From Batillaria attramentaria (taxonomy: Eukaryota > Mollusca > Gastropoda > Batillariidae), in assembly GCA_018292915.2 (NCBI GenBank), contig JACVVK020000056.1:1592501-1656500 (forward strand): 64,000 nucleotides of DNA. Direction: 5' to 3'. Each line of letters starts with the position of its first letter. The first letter of the stretch is position 1. The translations under genes and the position numbers were made by a program. Below, one piece after another: positions 53,919 to 64,000 of this stretch. The notes under the pieces are model-generated. The model ran no database searches. It saw only the letters and a program-made list of their open reading frames with translations, and was not told the DNA's origin.

Positions 53919-56778
53919 TCACAGACGAGTATTGTATACTTTCAGTGAGTCCGCATGTTCCTCCTTGCAAGTGAAAACAGGGTTATCGATCCCCCGTTGC
54001 CTCATTGTGGCGGCAAGGTCATTTTTGTTCTGATCTGCGATTGGTGGCGTTGTTGTATTTGAGCCTCCAGTCACCTGCCCTTTACTGGATTCTGCAGGAA
54101 GACATGGGTAAATGGAACTAAGGCCGGAAGTATTGGCATCAGATGCACCTTGCGCCTTGTCTTCTTTGCCGGAGATTCCATTGCGTATGACGCAGACCTG
54201 AAGTTTGTTTGGTGCGTCGCTTGCGTTGTTATTGCGCCCTTCTGTAGGTGCAAGGTTGTGCAGCAGACCATCTGCAATAGATGTTGCTCCTGCATGAGAG
54301 TGAGTCTTGATTTCCTGGATCTGCACCGTGCACTGACCCACCTCCTGTGCTGGGCCGGTACTGGCTGTGTGCTCTGGTTGTGGCAGTGTTGGTAGGGTGA
54401 AGCTCGCAGCATCCTTCCCTGACTCACTGTCAACATCGGAATTTTTCTCTTCCGATGACCTGCTGCTGTCAGTTTCTGTGCCACTCTTCTTTGGTGACCC
54501 TTGATCTGCAGTGACTTCCGCCAACACCCTGTAACCCACTGTCTTTCCAATGCGATGGTCTTTAATGACGATCCAGATGATAGCAGCGGCGCAAGGGACG
54601 AGGAAGATCACTCCAGCGAGAATCCCGACGACGACGTTGTTTGGCTCATCCTTGAACATCTGGCAGACCTGACGGACGATCACCATCTCCGAGGACATGA
54701 CGTCAAGACAGACGCGAAAGTGTTTCTCGATCTCCTTGCGTATGATTGTGTAGGTGGTCGTCCTTTGGGGCAGAACTGGGGAGAGTATTGCCTCGCTGTC
54801 CTCGGGGATGTATGACAGGCGGAAACCTTCTATAATCACGTCCTCGTTTTCCTCAATTGTCCAGGTGGCCATGATGTCAAGTCCTGATGATGCCACTTTC
54901 AGTATCACCTCGATCTGAAACAGATATACACATAATAATAACTATGTGTTATTATTATTATTATTAGTTTTTTGTCACCAATGCGCGAGGTCAAGGGTTC
55001 GAGTCCCACTCGGGGCAAAGAATTTTTCCTTCTCGTATGTGGCACCATTCATTCAGGCCGATCGTCGGGGGTTCTCTCCGGGTACTCCGGCTTCCTCCCC
55101 CTCTGCTTTGGAAATGTTCAGCCCACCAAATTTTAAAAATAAATGCAATTCTAAATTCCGAAATGTAAATAGCTGAGCTGACCCATCGCACCACGTGATT
55201 GTAATGTGTTTATGTCCAGTGTGTGAGAGAATACGTGTGATTCACGGGAGCATGCATGTTGGGTTCAGTTCGCGGCGCTTTGAGCCGATTCACGGAATTG
55301 GGTAAAGCGCCTATACAATACTCATTATTATTATTATTATCATCATTATTTTGAAAATTTCAGGTAATTTCTGTGATTCCAGATCTCATACTTTCGTTTT
55401 AAGCACTTATCTTCCATAGCAGTCATGAAGTATTAGACATGCGGTATCACAATTTGCAGCTGCAGTAAATCTAGGTCTACATACACAGTAATATAATGCC
55501 AGCTTCATAAGTTAAGACTACACAGTACAAGTCATCTGTCAACACCAGAAAAAAAAAAATTAATAGCAGTACTGTCCCGGCGTGACCTGGGTTTGACTTC
55601 AACGGTATGTCTTGCCGGAATGCTGATACAGCACACTGGACTGTGGATGCTGGGCTCATGAGATCAGATCCCAGCTGAAAACCAAACGTTTCTGCTGGCT
55701 TTTTCCTCTTTTAAATCCCCTTTTTCTCGGCGAAAATGTATGTTGCACCCCAAAAGCAACTAGCCAAACCAGTCTTGCGTGAAGAATGCTCCGTACAGAA
55801 AAAAAGAAATTTGCCTTATGTATTCTCAGGGTAAGCTGTAACACGAGAGAGAGCGAGAGAGGGAGAGAAAGGGAGAGAGAGAGAGAGAGGGAGGGAGAGA
55901 GAGAGAGGGAGGGTGAGAGGGATGGAGAGAGAGAGAGAGGGAGGGAGGGAGGGAGAGAGAGAGAGAGGGAGAGAAAGGGAGAGAGAGTGAGAGAGGGAGG
56001 GAGAGAGAGAGAGGGAGGGTGAGAGGGAGGGAGAGAGAGAGAGAGAGAGGGAGGGAGGGAGAGAGAGAGAGAGGGAGAGAGAGAGATTCAAATTCAAATT
56101 AAAAAAAAATACTTTATTGTCCGTTAAATAACAGGTATAAAAGGGTAAATCGTCTTTGGACTCACAACTCAAAACTAAATCAGAATGAAAAATTAAGATT
56201 CTCAGCCGACATAAACAACGTAAAATTGGCTTGGCACATGCAATAACTTAACCCATGTGTGACCAGCATCCCATTTTTGGGACGTTCTACAACAGGCCAT
56301 ATATATACAGATATGTTCTTGAAAACTGCTCCTTTTTTTAACTGATTGAAGAGTATTATGAGCTCATTCTTTGTTGCGGGAAAGTCATGTTTTCTGGAAT
56401 CCCTTTTATTGTGCTTGGTAAAGGTGCACAGCCAGTTCGAGACACCTCCCATCCCCGACTTCCCCACCCTCCGACCCCCGAGAAAAAAAGGGCTCAAATG
56501 GGTTAACAACAAAACCGAAATAATAATGAACTTGCAGAGTCACTTTCTCTCTCTCTCTGGTCATCCCTCCGGTAATTTTTGTTGTTGTTGTGTTTAAAGA
56601 GGCTCTATATTACCTGCCCTGAATTGGCTCTCTATGATACATTGGGCGTTAAGCAAGCATTCTAGTAACCTGCTTTAGATAGTATTTACCATTTTTGGCA
56701 AAGCATGTTAGATAATCTGATATTACTGGGAGTGGACAGTCCCATACGTTCTGATCCTCTTTCGCACCTAAACGGAAA

Positions 56779-56826
<48 letters not shown>

Positions 56827-58749
56827 GTGTGTGTGTGTGTGCAAATGTTACAGCTTTAATTGTTGGCCCGGGTGATCGTATTGACACTCTGCGCGACATC
56901 ATTGTTAAGGGCGTGAGACCTTCAACAATAAACTGTTCAAGTTCGAGTTCTCTCTGGTCATCCATACCTGACCGTTGCCTTTTTCGTGATGCTCCTGGTG
57001 GTCGAGAGAGTGGCAGTGAGTCTCCGTGTCCTCACAGCCCTGCTGCTCACGGACCAGGGTCTGGCGGCCAGCGACGTTCTGGTCTGTGTGGTGGTCACCA
57101 GCGGTCGTGTTGACAGACGTTGTACAGTTCCAGTTGAGGGCATCGGCGTTCCTGTTCTGCAGAGCGTTGTGTTGGGTCTTGTACCACATGAACAAAAGGT
57201 ACAGCTGGCAGGAACACTGCAAGGACAGATGATTGACGTTGATTGACAGTGTGGTTTAGTCTTTCCAGTTTCTCTTGTCATAAGGGAAAAGTCTGTCTGT
57301 CTCTCCCCCCTCCCCCCCCCCAAAACCCCCCCCCCCCAAAAAAAAAAACAAACAAACCCGAAAACAAACAAACAAACAAAAAAAACCCAACAAAAAAAAA
57401 AGAGGAAAAAAAGGGATCAGTCCATTTGAAAGGAGGATTGCAGAGGGTAATGTCTTGCAATGTCATTTAGGCAGCTCCCAGTTCGTCTGACTAGTTAATG
57501 TTTTTCCTTATTTTTTTGCTTCACACCTCTGGAAGGTCTGGTTGTAAATTGTAAATTTATCAAAACAAAGAGGACCTCACTGTGAACTTCGTTGGCGTCA
57601 GTTGGAAAACAGCGTGCAGTACATGTATTACCTGCGTTAGACGAATCCCGGCTGGGGCCATATATTTGTGCTGGCCCTTTTTCTCGTTGCCCCGTCTTTG
57701 GTTTCACCCATACGTGGTGGAAAAGGACGTAAAACTCCTAAACACCCACCCCACCCAGCCTCCTGCTTTAGACATGGTTTTGGCGATTACACAAGTACCT
57801 GCAGGTCGTTGCCTTTGAGCAGGATGTTGGAGAGGTCGGTTAGCGTGCTCAGCTGGCAGTGGTTGATGTCCGACACGGCGCTGTGACTCAGGTCCAAGCT
57901 CACCAAGTGAGGAGGAAACTCCAGCGCGCTGATGTCACCCAGCGTATTATACGCCAGTCCCAGCTGACGCAGGTGGCTCAGGTGCTGCAGGCTCATCGGC
58001 GCCATCTTGACCATGGCATTGTGGGACAGGTTCAGGGCCGCGAGGCTGAATTTGAGGGTGTGGAACGTGTGGTCGCTGATCTCCGTCAGCCTGTTGTGGC
58101 TGAGGTCCAGGCTGGCCAGGTGTCCCATGGACTTGAAGAAGTCGTCCGGAATCGCGTCAAGGGCGTTGTGGGAGAGGTTGAGGACCGCCATGTGCTGGAG
58201 GTTGCCGCGCGGGGTCACCGTGTTCACGCGCGGGAGGTCAGCAGCTTTGACGTCATACCAGTCTTTCGATAGACGAGTTATCTGGTTGTGGGCAAGGTTG
58301 AGGGCCCGGAGCCTGGGAATGGCAGTCAGGCGGGCAGCATGCAGAGTCCGGAGTGAATTGTAAGACAGGTCCAGGGTAGACACGCTTTGCAGCTGGAGTA
58401 TGGCCGGTGAGACTTCTGAGAAGTTATTTCTGGCGAGCACGAGACTGGAAATGTGTTCGATACCTTGGAAGAAGTCGGCAGGTAACGCGTCCAGGTTGTT
58501 ACCGGTCAGATCCAGCTTGTCGAGAGACGCATACGTGTTCGTGGAATTACCAGACAGGACAGGTGAAACGTCTGCTGAAGTGAAGTTGCATGTAATGGAA
58601 GGCAGTTGGCCATCTGACCCAGGCGTGCAGGTACAGTCGTTTTGAACTGACGGACACAAGGTTGTGGGGGCTGCTCTTGCTGTAGTCGCCAGCATCCACA
58701 GCAACACCAGGCTGCCAGCTGCTACACGGAGGGTGGATCTGGGCCACAT
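53919..58749 (-). CDS. Leucine-rich repeat / FN3 single-pass transmembrane protein
   Basis: Three coding exons on the minus strand: 58749-57799, 57216-56968, 54914-53919; all in phase 0, 731 residues. An acceptor (AATTTCAG, exon from 58775) just upstream of the ATG implies a separate 5' UTR exon. Exon 1 has a signal peptide (about residues 1-27), a Cys-containing N-cap, and about ten LRRs with LDLSHN / LNLSHN cores. Exon 2 is the cysteine-rich LRR C-cap (CSCQLYLLF...). Exon 3 holds a fibronectin III-like domain (ATWTIEE, GFRLSYIPE), one membrane helix (VVVGILAGVIFLVPCAAAI) and a ~200-residue Ser/Thr/Asp-rich cytoplasmic tail ending NTRL, a class I PDZ-ligand pattern. The order resembles neuronal LRR adhesion receptors (LRFN/LRRN-like), but no orthologue is recognised. 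It converges with DHX38. Confidence 0.88.
54972..55345 (+). mobile_element. SINE-B copy, slightly 5'-truncated
   Basis: Contains the B-box (AGGTCAAGGGTTCGAGTCCC), body and AAAGCGCCTATACAATACTC plus (ATT)n tail. Lies in intron 2 of the LRR/FN3 gene, just upstream of the last exon on the transcribed strand. B-box text abbreviated: GGTTCGAGTCCC. Confidence 0.85.
55842..56090 (+). repeat. (GA/GGGA)n polypurine tract
   Basis: About 250 bases of G and A with almost no pyrimidines, in intron 2 of the LRR/FN3 gene. Confidence 0.95.
56779..56842 (+). repeat. (GT)n microsatellite
   Basis: About 31 GT units, ~125 bp from exon 2 of the LRR/FN3 gene. Confidence 0.95.
57301..57412 (+). repeat. C-run / A-run / (AAAC)n low-complexity tract
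   Basis: Strand-biased A and C sequence in intron 1 of the LRR/FN3 gene, similar in style to 26125-26440 and 27868-28000. Confidence 0.9.
57641..57757 (+). mobile_element. SINE-A copy 7 (5'-truncated)
   Basis: Begins inside the B-box (CGAATCCCGGCTGGGGCC) and runs to the ACACCCACCCC tail; in intron 1 of the LRR/FN3 gene. Confidence 0.85.
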
Positions 58750-58848
58750 GGTTGTTGGGATGGTTAAACCTGCCTCTGAAATTAAAAAAAAAGAAGAAAA
58801 AAGAAAGTCTCTTTCCACTTTCAAATTCAGGTGTATCTGAGGTATTTC

Positions 58849-58851
58849 AAG

Positions 58852-58890
<39 letters not shown>

Positions 58891-58930
58891 GAGTTTATTT
58901 GGGAGGCCACAGGATTATTCAAATGGCTGA
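58849..58930 (-). repeat. (GATT)n array with element end
   Basis: Nine GATT units followed by GAGTTTATTTGGGAGGCCAC; on the minus strand this reads as an AATAAA-containing element end with a (CAAT)n tail. Confidence 0.6.
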
Positions 58931-59079
58931 GTTACAACAAATATTGCACAGTGTATGTATCAGATACGAGTCTACATCAAAATACCGTAGATTCAAAGTA
59001 ACTAACACTCGTTTACAGCGTACGTTGGTCAAATGTACACGCCCGTCGCTTCAAGGCTCTGTACACAAACTGTGCAAGA

Positions 59080-59690
59080 CTGTATAGGAGTGGCAGACCT
59101 AATGGGCTGCCCTCCCGGAGAACAAACTGTACAAAGTCTTACCCAGTATCTGTGATAGTCTCCCTCGCTGCCGACCTAATCGGCGCGAGGAGACCGTTCT
59201 TAGTCGTCTACATATTGGACACACGCATGTTACCCATTCCCATCTGTTAAAGGGGGAAGACCCCCCTTGGTGTGTTCCATGTCATCAACCATACACTGTG
59301 GAACATTTTTTTAATCTCGTGCACGGATCTCACTGAGATTCGTGCCAAACATTACTGTGTGGATTCTCTGAAGATGCTGTTCCGGGATGTCCCCCCTGAC
59401 AGCGTCTTCAGTTTCCTGAAAGAAGTCAATTTGTTTTACAAATTATAGTGCTGTGATATATATATATATATAGACTGTCTTTGACCTCTGATGTTCAGTA
59501 TCTAAAGTCTTGAAGGATATTTCTCATTTAAACCCAATAGATTTTTAGTATATATTTACATCTTGTTTTAACGTGGAAATTTTTATGTTTTAAAGGACCT
59601 GGCAGAAAGGGACTTTAGCTAGCCGCGAATTAGCCTTTGTTGCTTGCGCGGCGTTAAGCCCTAAATAACTAACTAACTAAGTATAGCACG
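59080..59690 (+). mobile_element. 3' fragment of a non-LTR retrotransposon with (TAAC)n tail
   Basis: The plus strand carries the typical C-terminal segment of I/Jockey-like elements: RREETVLSRLHIGHTHVTHSHLL, then CxxC-like WCVPCHQ and TVEHF, followed by a frame change in a T-run and continuation to VNLFYKL-stop near 59448. A ~240-bp AT-rich 3' UTR follows, ending in GCGTTAAGCCCTAAATAACTAACTAACTAA. 5'-truncated and frame-broken. Confidence 0.65.
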
Positions 59691-59847
59691 TCAGAATTAC
59701 CAGTCATAAGGAGACTAGATTATCCAAATACACTTGGTCGGTTGTAATACTTGCTAGGTATGAGGTCTCTTCGAAGGTCCTCATAAGCAGGACAACACAG
59801 TAAGAAATGGACCTCGTTCTCAAGAACATTATAATGGACAGCATTTG

Positions 59848-60240
59848 GCGGTCGGTGGTCTAGTGGTTAAGAGATTTGTCACCAATGCGAGAGGTCAGGG
59901 GTTCGAGTCCCACTCGGGGCAAAGAATTTTTCCTTCTCGCATGTGGCACCGTTCATTCGGGCCGATCGTCGGGGGTTCTCTCCGGGTACTCCGGCTTCCT
60001 CCCCCTCTGCTTTGGAAATATTCAGCCCACAAAATTTGAAAAAATAAATGCAATTCTAAATTCCGAAATTTAAATAGCTGAGCTGACCCTTCGCGCCACT
60101 TGATTGTAATGTGTTTATGTCCAGTATGTGAGAGAATGCGTGTGATTCACGTGAGCGTGCGTGTTGGGTTTAGTTCGCGGCGCTTTGAGCCGATTCATCA
60201 AATTGGGTAAAGCGCCTATACAATACTCATTAGTAGTAAC
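59848..60240 (+). mobile_element. SINE-B, most complete copy (~390 bp)
   Basis: tRNA-like head (GTGGTCTAGTGGTTAAG A-box; GGGGTTCGAGTCCC B-box), body, and AAAGCGCCTATACAATACTC tail followed by TAG/TAA-type trinucleotide repeats. It splits the decayed retrotransposon on the opposite strand. Confidence 0.88.
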
Positions 60241-60635
60241 AGTAGTAGTAGTAGTCACAAGATGCCAGGAAACCTCCATTACGGAACACGACAATATTAC
60301 TTTTATCCATGTTTACACATAATCCTAAACGTTTTGCTGATTCATACAAAGTTCTAAGCTGGTTCTGGAGACCGACAGGAGTTTCGGAAATAAGAACAAC
60401 ATCGTCGGCGAATAACTCTGCAATCTCTGGCGACAGAGTTGCTCCATGTTTGCCGTTGCTAATTATGTCTAATGCTAGTTCATTCATTAATAACGAGAAT
60501 AAAATTGGGCTGCAAATTTCCCCTTGCCTTAAGCCACGGGTACGTTGGATAGGATCTGACAACTTTGCACCACTTGTAATGCGTGCTTTGACTGACCTGT
60601 ACATACTTTGTACACAAAGAAGAAGTTTACCATCA

Positions 60636-60636
<1 letters not shown>

Positions 60637-60712
<76 letters not shown>
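60637..60712 (+). repeat. (GT)n microsatellite inside the decayed retrotransposon
   Basis: About 37 GT units with one TTTGT interruption. Confidence 0.95.
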
Positions 60713-60714
<2 letters not shown>

Positions 60715-61677
60715 TCGGCCTGGGGTTTTTTGGTAAGATCTCAAACGACTGATAAATTGTTTATGGCTTTCTTCTTTTTGTTGGTGATTTATACACTGAT
60801 TGAAAACAAGGAATTCCAATGGCAAATGGTGAGCTTCGATACTCTCCACCACGCTCAATTCGCTCACTGGAAATATGGAATAAAACAAGTCCTCACATGT
60901 AATAATCTACAACGCTGTTACCCAGCCCTGACAAATATGTATAGCTACCAGTAGGATTGCCGTTACATACACCGTTCAGTATAAACAATCCTATTGAGGC
61001 CACACATTTCCAGCAGTAACTTGACATATACATTCACTTCCTTGTCTTCAGAAATCCTTGTGACTGTAGTTACATCATCATTGTTATGAATTATCAAAGA
61101 AGGCATAATTTACATGATATAAAAGATTGGAAGTTCTGGCGTTTAGATCACCGCAAACCAGAAGATATGCGTCATGACTTGCTAACAAATCTCTGATACA
61201 GTGTTCCAGCCTTGCGACACCCTTATCGACACCAGAAACATCGTAGTACCGAGAACTTACTGCGAAAGATAAGCACAAACGAAAAGAACATCTGTAGAAA
61301 AACCAACTAAATCTTTCTTCAAAAGAAAAATCAAAATATTATCATATTTACATTCCATACATCGAACGTATGGTAGGAGATTGCTTTTAATAAGGACAAC
61401 AACACCACCCGACGGCCTGCCCTGATGTAAAAGTTTCAGCGCTGGCGCACAAAAAGCTGTGTGTTCGGGAAACACAGTGGAAGTGAACGTGTCAGTAAAT
61501 GTTTCCACCACGCACGCAGCACACATTATGTTGTCTCTGGGCCGAGTAATTAATGAAAATACTCCATATTCGTCGCTGCACCAAAAATTTGCTGGCAACT
61601 CGTGAGCTGACAACAACTCACCATTTCAAGTATATGGTGGATAAGACTGTGGCACTAGTTCATTCTCAACTGGTTCT

Positions 61678-61850
61678 GGGGAGCCGGGGTGGCCGAATGG
61701 TAGAGCGTTGGACTTCCAATGCTCGGGTCGTGAGTTCGTATCCCGGCTGGGGCCAAATATTTGTGCTGGCTTTTTCATCGTTGCCCCGTCTTTGATATCA
61801 CCCGTATGTGGTGGTAAAGGACGTTAAATCCCCAAGCCCCCACCCACCCC
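61678..61850 (+). mobile_element. SINE-A copy 8 with 13-bp target-site duplication
   Basis: Flanked by CTCAACTGGTTCT at 61665-61677 and 61851-61863; near-consensus. Confidence 0.92.
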
Positions 61851-62014
61851 CTCAACTGGTTCTAGGCTGCTTAAAAAACAACAAACAAACAAACAAACAA
61901 AAACCCAAACAAACAAAACAACAACAAAACCGAAAAGAGGAATGTGCAACACAATTTTGCTGAATATATTTGCTGGTTACTTGTGGTACATGAAGAACAT
62001 CTCCCTCCAGCTGG

Positions 62015-62188
62015 GGGAGCCGGGATAGCCAAACGGTAGAGCGTTGGACTTCTAATGCTCGGGTCGTGAGTTCGAATCCCGGCCGGGGCCAAATATTTGT
62101 GCTGGCTTTTTCATCGTTGCCCCGTCTTTGATATCACTCATATGCGGTGCAAAAGGACGTTTAACTCCCAAACACCCACCCACCCCAC
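62015..62188 (+). mobile_element. SINE-A copy 9 with 12-bp target-site duplication
   Basis: Flanked by CCCTCCAGCTGG at 62003-62014 and 62189-62200; near-consensus and only about 165 bp from copy 8. Confidence 0.92.
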
Positions 62189-62353
62189 CCCTCCAGCTGG
62201 AAACTGAGGGGAGGGGGAGGTAATTGAGGGGAGTAAGGTGTGTGTGTGTGTGGGAGGGGGGGGGGGGAGATAATACACCGTGAAACATATATACAAGTCC
62301 GTGGATAGTTAGCGTGGAAAATCCCTACATTCTTTTGCGGGTTGTTTGAGGCG

Positions 62354-62722
62354 ATGATTAAAGAGGAACGAAGGATACTGCATTTCTCGCACCACTTTCA
62401 ACATGTGATGGACAGATACTCCAGTTTGGTGAAAGCTGACTCCAGGAAGCTTGAAACTCTGGGCCAGTTGTATACCAAACGTGACCGTGAAACTTACCAA
62501 CACTGTGCCATTAGAATCGGCAGTGTAGAGCTTAGCGAACGTTTTCGGTCATATCTTCCCCCCACCAAGAAGTGCCGTGACCCAGAGATGCATATTTTAC
62601 CGGGGGCTGTCACTGCTCGGAACTTGAGAACGATGGGGAATATGGGAGGCGGGATTCGGCCTAAGAGTACTTTACCACGAGATATACCATGGGATGTTTC
62701 AGTATTCGCCGTAGCTACCTAG
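62354..62722 (+). CDS. Hypothetical single-exon ORF, about 122 residues
   Basis: An ATG-initiated frame ending TAG at 62720-62722. The product is basic, with HFSHHFQHVMDRY, LGQLYTKRDRETYQ, ELSERFRSYLPPTKK and MGNMGGGIRPK. Composition is not low-complexity and looks protein-like, but no family is recognised, and no splice acceptor is evident upstream. It could be a terminal exon, a small intronless gene, or a processed remnant. It lies between two SINE-A insertions and the 132-bp tandem array. Confidence 0.35.
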   Translation: MIKEERRILHFSHHFQHVMDRYSSLVKADSRKLETLGQLYTKRDRETYQHCAIRIGSVELSERFRSYLPPTKKCRDPEMHILPGAVTARNLRTMGNMGGGIRPKSTLPRDIPWDVSVFAVAT

Positions 62723-63828
62723 CCTCCGGCAATATTTGAAACGTCGAGTAAAGCGTTCACATTTTACTCACAAGATATTTGCACTGGCGAATGGTATAAA
62801 ATGAAGTTAGGCTCTAAATTGTAATAATTACACCTCGTATAATTACAGCCAGTCAAATTCCCGAAAAGAGACACGTGACCGCTAATTTGATTTGCATTTA
62901 GGCTTAATCAATACCGCCTAAGTGTCGAATGTAGGTAATCAGAAAAAAGTATTGCATGCTTACCAGTTTCACACTTTCAAAGCAAGCTCTACTTCAAGAC
63001 ACCTGGTTGGGCCTATTACATTTACAATTATGCCTAATTTACATTAGCGGTCACGTGTATCGATCAAGGGGCTGCCATTGGCTATATGTAATTTCCTCCG
63101 GACGTAATTGTGTTACTTAGGTGTTAATACCGTATGTGCGAGATTCCGCCAACCGTACATTAACACTAATTTAAATTAGCGGTCACGTGTATCGATCAGC
63201 GAGCTGCCATTGGCTATGTATAATTTTCTCCGGACGTAATTCTGTTACTAAGGTGTTAATACCGTATGTGCGAGATTCCGCCAGCCGTACATTTACACTA
63301 ATTTAAATTAGCGGTCACGTGTATCGATCCGGGAGTTGCAATTGGCTGTATATATAATTTACTCCGGACGTAATTCTGTTACTTAGGTATTAATGCCGTA
63401 TGTGCGAGATTCCGCCAACCGTACATCAACACCGTGTCTGTCAAGTGTGCCCCAAGCCTTCTTTTTTGTGCGTGTAAGCCATAAACTGACACTCGATACA
63501 GATATTACAGTGAGTCAGGTAAGTCCTCTAGACCCACTTGTAGAACGGGACCAGCGAACGATACGACCATTGGTGTGTGCTAGGACCCCTGACAAAATTT
63601 GACTCTCCTGGCAGGTGGTGATCTTGATAAAGCTATTCAACCTGTGTGCGAGCGTTCATTTATTATTTGTCTATATACTTTATCATCCCATTGCTGGGAA
63701 ATGCGGGTTGCGCCCCCCCCCCCCCCCCGCGCCCCCACTCGGAAAGAAACGCGTCAGCATTGTACAGCAACACCCGTTTTCTTTCCCTTAATGCTTGGGA
63801 CTGGGTGTGTGATTGTTTTTCCTTTCCA
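62723..63828. other. Right-edge region with possible 5' exon
   Basis: After the 132-bp array comes GTGAGTCAG|GTAAGT with the donor at 63519 and a CCTGGCAG acceptor-like site at about 63615, so a non-coding first exon of a plus-strand transcript is possible. A C-run lies at 63714-63727. No coding exon supported. Confidence 0.3.
63044..63432 (+). repeat. Tandem array of three 132-bp units with E-box and CCAAT box
   Basis: Units start at 63044, 63176 and 63308 (TTAGCGGTCACGTGTATCGA). Each contains CACGTG, an inverted CCAAT box (ATTGGCT), CCGGACGTAATT, and CGTATGTGCGAGATTCCGCC. A diverged inverted copy of the left part (ACACGTGACCGCTAATTTG) is at 62870-62905. Confidence 0.88.
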
Positions 63829-64000
63829 CGGGGAGCTGGGGTGGCCGAATGGTAGAGCGTTGGACTTCTAATGCTCGGGTCGTGAGTTCGTATCCCGACC
63901 GACTGGGGCCAAATATTTGTGCTGGCGTTTTCATCGTTGCCCCGTCTTGGATATCACCCGTATGTGGTGGAAAAGGACGTGAAACTCCCAAACACCCACC
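63829..64000 (+). mobile_element. SINE-A copy 10, cut by window end
   Basis: Near-consensus head and body; tail (AACACCCACC) reaches the last base of the window. A 4-base insertion (CCGA) follows the B-box. Confidence 0.9.

Larger units (their letters stand above)
59740..61616 (-). pseudogene. Decayed non-LTR retrotransposon (EN and RT remnants), interrupted by a SINE and microsatellite
   Basis: On the minus strand, from right to left: endonuclease pieces at 61616-61084 (GRPSGGVVVLIKSNLLPY; LLVCGDLNARTSN), an EN-end-like piece near 60888-60800 (SVVESIEAHHLPL), an RT piece at 60604-60250 (GLRQGEICSPILFSLLMNELA; ELFADDVVLISE), and a C-terminal piece at about 59830-59740 (EVHFLLCCPAYEDLR). Frames shift between pieces, most of the early RT is missing, a (CA)n run sits at 60640-60712, and a SINE-B copy (59848-60240) splits the RT from its C-terminus. 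Confidence 0.7.

Noticed and set aside
55786..56172. Arg-Glu and Ser-Leu frames
   Set aside because: Translation of a polypurine tract.
61678..61755. tRNA-like head with A- and B-boxes, as in many other places
   Set aside because: It continues into a repeated non-tRNA body and tail with target-site duplications in at least ten places; these are SINEs, not tRNA genes.

Overview
This is a eukaryotic, animal-type window: intron-split genes with GT-AG (and two GC-AG) junctions, long microsatellite-rich introns and intergenic spaces, and many copies of several tRNA-derived SINE families. Gene structures, repeat style and protein similarity to vertebrate orthologues suggest a lophotrochozoan, most likely a gastropod mollusc; the species cannot be named from the sequence alone.

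Layout. (1) 1252-5152 (-): 5' part of a gene for a secreted protein with repeated Tyr/His/Gly-type modules of bacterial flavour; it runs off the left edge. (2) 10889-16750 (+): complete eight-exon EEPD1 (HhH motifs plus endonuclease/exonuclease/phosphatase domain). (3) 16751-25848: intergenic, with several inverted-repeat DNA elements. (4) 25849-32627 (-): complete nine-exon LRRC69. (5) 32628-33148: 521-bp head-to-head promoter space. (6) 33149-51156 (+): nineteen exons of the spliceosomal DEAH helicase DHX38/PRP16, in frame for 990 codons but lacking the C-terminal exons. One DHX38 intron holds an intact RTE-like non-LTR retrotransposon (46618-49909) with a perfect 12-bp target-site duplication. 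(7) 53919-58749 (-): three coding exons of a leucine-rich-repeat/FN3/single-pass membrane receptor ending in a PDZ-ligand-like tail. (8) 58776-64000: repeat-dense region with decayed retrotransposons, SINEs, a single-exon ORF of unknown nature, and a 132-bp tandem array whose units each carry an E-box and a CCAAT box.

The genes do not form a pathway: DNA repair/cholesterol-efflux nuclease, LRR protein of unknown role, splicing ATPase and cell-surface receptor are simply neighbours. The richest signal is mobile DNA: at least ten copies of one C-tailed SINE, three more SINE families, seven TIR elements in five families plus a TTAA-flanked piggyBac-like element and a long foldback element, many with readable target-site duplications. 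Exon boundaries were assigned by reading splice sites and checking that phases join.
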